In this document: one piece after another, positions 59,362 through 64,000 of the stretch | Layout: each line of letters starts with the position of its first letter | Numbering within the stretch: position 1 is the first letter of the stretch | Origin: Piscinibacter sp943370595 | GTDB taxonomy: Bacteria; Pseudomonadota; Gammaproteobacteria; Burkholderiales; Burkholderiaceae_C | NCBI GenBank assembly: GCA_943370595.1 | Contig: CALRRO020000001.1 | Span: 124,001-188,000 of the forward strand | Direction of reading: 5' to 3' | DNA length: 64,000 nt | Position numbers and translations under genes: made by a program | The notes under the pieces: generated by a model | Database searches by the model: none | Seen by the model: only the letters and a program-made list of their open reading frames with translations | Told to the model about the DNA's origin: nothing

Positions 59362-59375
59362 ACTGACTGGTCAGT
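59362..59375. promoter_or_regulatory. Palindrome ACTGAC-TG-GTCAGT, likely TetR-family operator
   Basis: A perfect 6-bp inverted repeat with a 2-base centre lies 67 bp upstream of the efflux adaptor and 90 bp upstream of hpnC. AT-rich flanks follow on both sides. Sites of this shape are typical for TetR repressors of RND pumps. No tetR gene is in the window. Confidence 0.6.
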
Positions 59376-59464
59376 AATGTATTGGCGACGTTGCGCCATG
59401 TCAAACATCGTGTGGCGAGCAAGCGCCAAGCCACACCCACCTGAGCCCGTGGACAATCACGCCC

Positions 59465-60319
59465 GTGAGCGTCGACCACTACGAGAACTTTCCCGTCGCG
59501 TCCTGGCTGTGTCCGCCGGCGCTGCGCCCGCCGATCGCGGCCATCTACTGGTTCGCGCGCATGGCGGACGACATCGCCGACGAGGGTGATGCCCTGCCGG
59601 CACAGCGCCTGGCCGACCTGGCCGCGTACCGGGCCGACCTGGCGGCCACGGTCTCCGGCGCCGCCCCGTCCGGGAACTGGCCGCGTGTGTTCCCGGCACT
59701 GGCAGTTGCCCTGCGCGAGCACGGCCTGCCGCCACCGCTGCTTCACGACCTGCTCGACGCCTTCGAGCAGGACGTGGTCAAGCAGCGCTACGCCGACCGT
59801 GCCGAACTGCTCGACTACTGCCGCCGCTCGGCCAATCCGGTCGGCCGCCTGCTGCTGCACCTGTACGGCGTGACGGACGCCGATTCGCTGCGTCGCTCGG
59901 ACGCGATCTGCAGCGCGCTGCAGCTGATCAACTTCTGGCAGGACCTCGGTGTCGACACCCGGCGCGGTCGGCTCTACATCCCTTTGAGCGACTGCGAACG
60001 GCTTGGCGTATTGCCCGAGACGCTGATGTCCGGCCACGATGGCCCCGAGGTGCAGGCGCTGGTGCGTGCGCAGTGCGACTGGGCACGTGCGCTCATGCAG
60101 GAGGGCGCCCCGCTCGCCCGCCGTGTGCCAGGCCGGGCAGGCTGGGAGCTGCGCCTCGTCGTGCAGGGCGGTCTGCGCATCCTCGACCGCATCGAGTCCC
60201 TCGGTCATGCCACCTTGCGCACCCGCCCAGCGCTTAGGCCCGTCGACATCGCGGTCATGGCGTGGCGCGCGCTGTGGATGCGCGCCGCCGACACACCGCT
60301 CGCCCAAAGGCCCGCATGA
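59465..60319 (+). CDS. hpnC: HpnC, hydroxysqualene synthase
   Basis: HpnC converts presqualene diphosphate to hydroxysqualene in the bacterial three-enzyme route to squalene. The 284-residue protein belongs to the squalene/phytoene synthase family. The first Asp-rich motif is ARMADDIADEGD (Asp35, Asp36, Asp39) and the second is LINFWQDLGVDTRRGRLYIP. The start is a GTG at 59465. The stop overlaps the hpnD ATG (ATGA). Confidence 0.94.
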   Translation: MSVDHYENFPVASWLCPPALRPPIAAIYWFARMADDIADEGDALPAQRLADLAAYRADLAATVSGAAPSGNWPRVFPALAVALREHGLPPPLLHDLLDAFEQDVVKQRYADRAELLDYCRRSANPVGRLLLHLYGVTDADSLRRSDAICSALQLINFWQDLGVDTRRGRLYIPLSDCERLGVLPETLMSGHDGPEVQALVRAQCDWARALMQEGAPLARRVPGRAGWELRLVVQGGLRILDRIESLGHATLRTRPALRPVDIAVMAWRALWMRAADTPLAQRPA

Positions 60320-61152
60320 CGCCGCAACAGTACGTGCAGGACAAGGCGGCCAAGAGCGGATCGAGCTTCTACTACGCCTTCCTCTTCCTGCCCCCGCCGC
60401 GCCGCGCCGCGATCACTGCCTTCTATGCGTTCTGCCGCGAGGTCGACGACGTGGTCGACGAGGTCAGCGACCCCAGTGTCGCCGCCAGCAAGCTCGCCTG
60501 GTGGCGCCGCGAGGTCGCAGCAGCCTTCACCGGCACGCCCAGCCACCCGGTGCTGCAGGCGCTGGTACCCATCGCCGCCGACTACACGATCCGAGCCGAG
60601 CACCTGCTGGCCGTCATCGACGGCTGCCAGATGGACCTGGAGCAGTCCCGCTACCTCGACTTCCCCGGCCTGGCGCGCTACTGCCACCTGGTCGCCGGCA
60701 TCGTCGGCGAGGTGGCGGCGAACATCTTCGGGCGCAGCAGCGAGCAGACGATCGCCTACGCGCATCGCCTCGGGCTGGCGATGCAGCTGACCAACATCAT
60801 CCGCGACGTCGGCGACGACGCCCGGCGTGGCCGCATCTACCTGCCGGTCGACGAGTTGAAGCAGTTCGACGTGAAGGCGCAGGAGATCCTCAACCGCGGC
60901 TACAGCGAACGCTTCACCACGCTGATGAAGTTCCAGGCCGAGCGGGCGCACCGCTGCTACGACGAGGCGCTCGCCCTGCTGCCCGAACCCGAACGCGGCG
61001 CGCAGAAGCCGGGCCTGATGATGGCCAACATCTACCGTTCGCTGCTGCGCGAGATCGAGGCCGACGGCTTTCAGGTGCTGCACCAGCGCACCTCGCTGAC
61101 GCCGATCCGCAAGCTGTGGATCGCGATGCAGACGCACTGGCGGGGCCGCTAG
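60316..61152 (+). CDS. hpnD: HpnD, presqualene diphosphate synthase
   Basis: HpnD joins two farnesyl diphosphates to presqualene diphosphate. The 278-residue protein has the Asp-rich motifs REVDDVVDEV (Asp44, Asp45, Asp48) and LTNIIRDVGDDARRGRIYLP. The ATG at 60316 overlaps the hpnC stop; the longer open frame upstream lies inside hpnC and is not needed. hpnE starts on the base after the stop codon. Confidence 0.95.
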   Translation: MTPQQYVQDKAAKSGSSFYYAFLFLPPPRRAAITAFYAFCREVDDVVDEVSDPSVAASKLAWWRREVAAAFTGTPSHPVLQALVPIAADYTIRAEHLLAVIDGCQMDLEQSRYLDFPGLARYCHLVAGIVGEVAANIFGRSSEQTIAYAHRLGLAMQLTNIIRDVGDDARRGRIYLPVDELKQFDVKAQEILNRGYSERFTTLMKFQAERAHRCYDEALALLPEPERGAQKPGLMMANIYRSLLREIEADGFQVLHQRTSLTPIRKLWIAMQTHWRGR

Positions 61153-62421
61153 GTGCCGCGTTCGCTGGCGGTGATCGGCGCCGGCTGGGCCGGTCTGGCA
61201 GCGGCCGTCGAGGCCACCCGCGCAGGCCACGCTGTCACCCTGTTCGACATGGCGCCGCAGGCCGGCGGGCGAGCGCGCGAGGTGATGCACGACGGCTTGG
61301 CACTCGACAACGGCCAGCACATCCTGATCGGCGCGTACACGCAGACGCTCCGACTGATGCGCGAGGTCGGCGTCGATGTGGAAGCGGTGCTGCTGCGCAC
61401 GCCGCTGCGCCTGAGCGAGCCCGACGGCCGCGGCCTGCACCTGCCGGCCGGGTCACCGCTGTGGACCTTTGCCGCCGGCGTGTTGCGCCGCAAGGGGTGG
61501 TCGCTGCGCGATCGCCTGGCGCTGTTGACCGCCGCCGGCAGCTGGGCTGCCCGTGGCTTTCGCTGCAATCCGTCGCTGACGGTCGGCGAACTGACCCATG
61601 GTCTCGGCGACGCCCTGCGCCGCGACCTCATCGACCCGCTGTGCGTGGCAGCATTGAACACACCGTCTGCGGAGGCCAGCGCCTCGGTTTTCCTGCGCGT
61701 GCTGCGTGACGCCCTGTTCAGCGGGCCGGGCTCGGCCGACCTGCTGCTGCCGCGCGCCAGCCTGGACGCGCTGTTTCCGGCGCCGGCCGCCGCCTGGCTG
61801 GCGGCCCGCGGCGCCACGCTGCGCCTGGGCACGCGGGTGCAGCGGCTGGAACGCGACGCCGCGGGCTGGCGCGTCGACGGCGTGCACTTCGATGCTGTCG
61901 TGTTGGCCACGCCGCCCACCGAAGCCGCACGACTGGTCGAGGCGATCGCGCCGGACTGGGCCAGGCGCGCTGCAACCTTCGACCACGAGCCGATCGTGAC
62001 CGTCTACGTGCAGGCGGGCCGCACGCGCCTGCCCGAGGCGATGCTGGCGCTGCCCGGCGGTGCCGACGCGCCTGCCCAGTTCGTCTTCGACCGCGGGCAG
62101 CTCGGCGGCCCGACGGGCTTGCTCGCGTTCGTGATCAGCGGTGCGCGCCCCTGGGTCGACGCCGGGCGCGAGGCGACTGTCGCCGCCACGTTGGCGCAGG
62201 CGCGGCGCGCGCTGGTCGCGTTGCTGACCGGCGAGCCCGAGCTGCGCCTGTACATCACCGAGAAGCGGGCAACGTTCCGTTGCGTTCCTGGCCTGCAGCG
62301 CCCGGCCGCGGAGATTGCGCCGGGCCTGCACGCGGCAGGTGACCATGTCGACGGCCCCTACCCCGCCACACTGGAAGGCGCCGTGCGCAGCGGCGTGGAC
62401 GCGGTGTCGCGACTGGCCTGA
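61153..62421 (+). CDS. hpnE: HpnE, squalene-associated FAD-dependent desaturase-like enzyme
   Basis: HpnE reduces hydroxysqualene to squalene. The 422-residue flavoprotein has the dinucleotide-binding motif VIGAGWAGLAAA (residues 7-18) and the amine-oxidase/desaturase pattern (GGRAREVMHDGLALDNGQHILIGAY). The C-terminal GLHAAGDHVDGPYPATLEGAVRSG is the FAD-binding end. The start is a GTG at 61153 immediately after the hpnD TAG. No squalene-hopene cyclase gene follows; the next gene is a regulator. Confidence 0.94.
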   Translation: MPRSLAVIGAGWAGLAAAVEATRAGHAVTLFDMAPQAGGRAREVMHDGLALDNGQHILIGAYTQTLRLMREVGVDVEAVLLRTPLRLSEPDGRGLHLPAGSPLWTFAAGVLRRKGWSLRDRLALLTAAGSWAARGFRCNPSLTVGELTHGLGDALRRDLIDPLCVAALNTPSAEASASVFLRVLRDALFSGPGSADLLLPRASLDALFPAPAAAWLAARGATLRLGTRVQRLERDAAGWRVDGVHFDAVVLATPPTEAARLVEAIAPDWARRAATFDHEPIVTVYVQAGRTRLPEAMLALPGGADAPAQFVFDRGQLGGPTGLLAFVISGARPWVDAGREATVAATLAQARRALVALLTGEPELRLYITEKRATFRCVPGLQRPAAEIAPGLHAAGDHVDGPYPATLEGAVRSGVDAVSRLA

Positions 62422-62451
62422 GCCTCCCGGATCGTCGCGACATGCTTTCGC

Positions 62452-62473
62452 CATACAAAATCCTCCTGGTATG
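62452..62473. promoter_or_regulatory. Inverted repeat CATAC-N12-GTATG before the IclR gene
   Basis: Two 5-bp arms lie 8 bp before the ATG of the IclR-type gene. IclR regulators often bind their own promoter, so this may be an autoregulatory site. The arms are short. Confidence 0.3.
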
Positions 62474-62480
62474 AGCGAGA

Positions 62481-63257
62481 ATGACGCCCATGCCACAGAG
62501 CGAACAGAAGAAGCCCACCATCCAGGTGCTCGAGCGGGCGTTCGACCTGCTGGAGGTGCTTGCCTCCTTCCCCGATCCGGTCTCGCTGAAGGTCATCGCC
62601 GAACGCTCCGGCCTGCACCCCTCCACCGCCCACCGCATCCTCAACGACCTGACCATCGGCCGTTTCGTCGACCGCCCGGAAGCCGGCAGCTACCGGCTCG
62701 GCATGAAGCTGCTGGAACTGGGCAACCTCGTGAAGGCACGACTGGATGTGCGCGATGCGGCACTGGCCCCGATGCGCGAACTGCACAAGCTCACCCACCA
62801 GCCGGTGAACCTGTCGATGCGCCAAGGCGACGAGATCGTCTACATCGAACGCGCCTACAGCGAACGCTCGGGCATGCAGGTGGTTCGGGCGATCGGCGGC
62901 CGCGCTCCCTTGCACCTCACCTCGGTCGGCAAGCTCTTTCTCGCCAACGACGATCCGCAGCGCGTGCGCGCGTATGCGATGCGCACCGGCCTGGCCGGCC
63001 ACACGCGCAACAGCATCACCGACCTGCCGGCGCTGGAACGCGAGCTCGCGCGGGTCAACCAGCAGGGCACGGCCCGCGACGACGAGGAGCTGGAACTGGG
63101 TGTGCGCTGCATGGCTGCCGGCATTCGCGACGACCAGGGGCACCTCATTGCGGGGCTGTCGATCTCCGCGCCGGCCGACCGGCTGGAGGAGTCGTGGCTG
63201 GAGCGACTGAAGGCGACCGCGGCGCAGATCTCTGCGTCGCTCGGCCACCGCGGCTGA
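62481..63257 (+). CDS. IclR-family transcriptional regulator
   Basis: This 258-residue DNA-binding regulator has an N-terminal winged helix-turn-helix (about residues 14-75, VLERAFDLLEVLASF, SGLHPSTAHRILNDL). A C-terminal GAF-like effector domain follows (GKLFLANDDPQRVRAYAMRTGL, ELELGVRCMAAGIRDDQGHLIAGLSIS). The effector is unknown. A second in-frame ATG at 62490 is an alternative start. Its position after hpnE does not show that it controls hopanoid synthesis. Confidence 0.92.
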   Translation: MTPMPQSEQKKPTIQVLERAFDLLEVLASFPDPVSLKVIAERSGLHPSTAHRILNDLTIGRFVDRPEAGSYRLGMKLLELGNLVKARLDVRDAALAPMRELHKLTHQPVNLSMRQGDEIVYIERAYSERSGMQVVRAIGGRAPLHLTSVGKLFLANDDPQRVRAYAMRTGLAGHTRNSITDLPALERELARVNQQGTARDDEELELGVRCMAAGIRDDQGHLIAGLSISAPADRLEESWLERLKATAAQISASLGHRG

Positions 63258-63264
63258 GCCGCGG
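63248..63264. terminator. Hairpin around the IclR stop codon
   Basis: A perfect 7-bp stem CCGCGGC/GCCGCGG has the IclR gene's TGA as its loop. It stands at the junction with the convergent endopeptidase gene. There is no T-run. Confidence 0.4.
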
Positions 63265-63272
63265 CCCGAGGT

Positions 63273-64000
63273 TCAGGTCGCCGGCTTGACGGCTGGCACC
63301 ACCGCCGCAGCCGGCGGTGCGACCTCGGTGACCCAGCGGCGCACACGCTCGGCATCGCCCAGGCGCGAATACTTGCCGGCGGAATCGAGGAACACCATGA
63401 TCAGCTGGCGCCCGGCCATCGTGGCCTGCATGACCAGGCAACGCCCGGCTTCGGCGATGTAGCCGGTCTTCTGGAGACCGATCTCCCAGCTCGGGTTGCG
63501 CACCAGCGCGTTGGTGGTGCGGAACTGCATCTCGCGCTTGCCGACCGCGACGCTGTACTCGGGCGAGGTCGACAGGTCACGGATGATCTGGTGCTCGTGC
63601 GCCGCCTTGACCAGCGTGGCCAGGTCGCGGGCGCTCGACTGGTTCTTGCTCGACAGACCGGTCGGCTCGACGTAGTGCGTGTCGGTCATGCCCAGCAGGG
63701 CCGCCTTGGCATTCATCGCCTCGATGAAGGCCGGCAGGCCACCGGGGTAGTGTCGGCCGAGCGCATGCGCAGCGCGGTTCTCCGACGCCATCAGAGCCAG
63801 GTGCAGCATCTCCTCGCGGGTGAGCTGCGTGCCGACGCGCAGACGCGAGCGGCTGCCCTTCTCGGTGTCGACGTCTTCCTGCGTGACGGTCAGCGTCTCG
63901 TTCAGCGGCAGATGCGCTTCGGCCACGACCAGCGCCGTCATCAGCTTGGTGATCGACGCGATGGGCAGCACAGCTTCGGAGTTCTTGCTGACGAGGACCT
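63273..64000 (-). CDS. D-alanyl-D-alanine endopeptidase (PbpG/PBP7-like), N-terminus beyond window edge
   Basis: This periplasmic S11-family serine peptidase cuts peptidoglycan cross-links. About 242 residues are visible; the first part, including any signal peptide, lies beyond 64000. The catalytic motif SITK is at 63945-63956, preceded by VLVSKNSEAVLPIA. The second motif SEN (ASENRAAHALGRHYPGG) and the third KTG (LQKTGYIAEAG) are intact. The C-terminal domain is short, as in PBP7 rather than PBP5. The tail is Ala/Val/Pro-rich. Confidence 0.93.
   Translation of the reverse strand, partial: VLVSKNSEAVLPIASITKLMTALVVAEAHLPLNETLTVTQEDVDTEKGSRSRLRVGTQLTREEMLHLALMASENRAAHALGRHYPGGLPAFIEAMNAKAALLGMTDTHYVEPTGLSSKNQSSARDLATLVKAAHEHQIIRDLSTSPEYSVAVGKREMQFRTTNALVRNPSWEIGLQKTGYIAEAGRCLVMQATMAGRQLIMVFLDSAGKYSRLGDAERVRRWVTEVAPPAAAVVPAVKPAT

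Overview
The window looks like a chromosomal segment of a high-GC betaproteobacterium of the order Burkholderiales, probably the Rubrivivax/Leptothrix/Methylibium side. This is inferred from protein resemblance, the short RNase R that lacks the N-terminal helix-turn-helix, and gene order: hfq-hflX-hflK-hflC-DUF2065-hisZ-purA, rlmN-pilW-rodZ-ispG-hisS-yfgM-bamB-der, tig-clpP-clpX-lon, and sucA-sucB-lpd-zapE. I see no rRNA, CRISPR array, insertion sequence, integrase or prophage. Almost all of the window is core genome.

Positions 1-22447 hold one long run of minus-strand genes, read from high to low coordinates: rluD, scpB, rluB, ndk, rlmN, pilW, rodZ, ispG, hisS, yfgM, bamB, der, hfq, hflX, hflK, hflC, DUF2065, hisZ, purA, a phosphoribosyltransferase and rnr (cut by the window edge). 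A plus-strand tRNA-Leu(CAG) with its own promoter and terminator interrupts the run before rnr. Many junctions are 4-bp stop/start overlaps (ATGA, GTGA, TTGA), which implies translational coupling. The themes are ribosome and RNA maturation, outer-membrane assembly, membrane proteolysis control, histidine and purine synthesis, and isoprenoid synthesis.

Positions 22486-33768 hold bamD (divergent from rluD), dinG with a DUF465 protein, a PP2C phosphatase, and the 2-oxoglutarate dehydrogenase operon sucA-sucB-lpd-zapE followed by a small secreted coiled-coil protein. Positions 34003-39813 hold a CxxCxxCC protein, a nitronate monooxygenase, an acyl-CoA dehydrogenase, etfBA and murI. A strong 24-bp palindrome lies between etfB and murI.

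Positions 39818-48545 are the most accessory-looking part: a glycosyltransferase, a 1947-residue DUF4347/RTX calcium-binding protein in the opposite direction, and an MFS transporter. Next come a tRNA Gly-Cys-Leu cluster, the protein quality-control set tig-clpP-clpX-lon with a tRNA-Leu(UAG) just ahead of tig, and an RND efflux pair with a TetR-like palindrome upstream. The window ends with hpnCDE (squalene synthesis for hopanoids), an IclR regulator and a partial D,D-endopeptidase.

I found no complete undescribed multi-gene system. The best leads are the DUF4347/RTX protein with a caspase-like His/Cys pair, the two palindromic operators whose regulators are not in the window, the tRNA cluster with a hairpin terminator between each tRNA and a promoter -35 box inside the lon terminator loop, and the unusual RluB tails.
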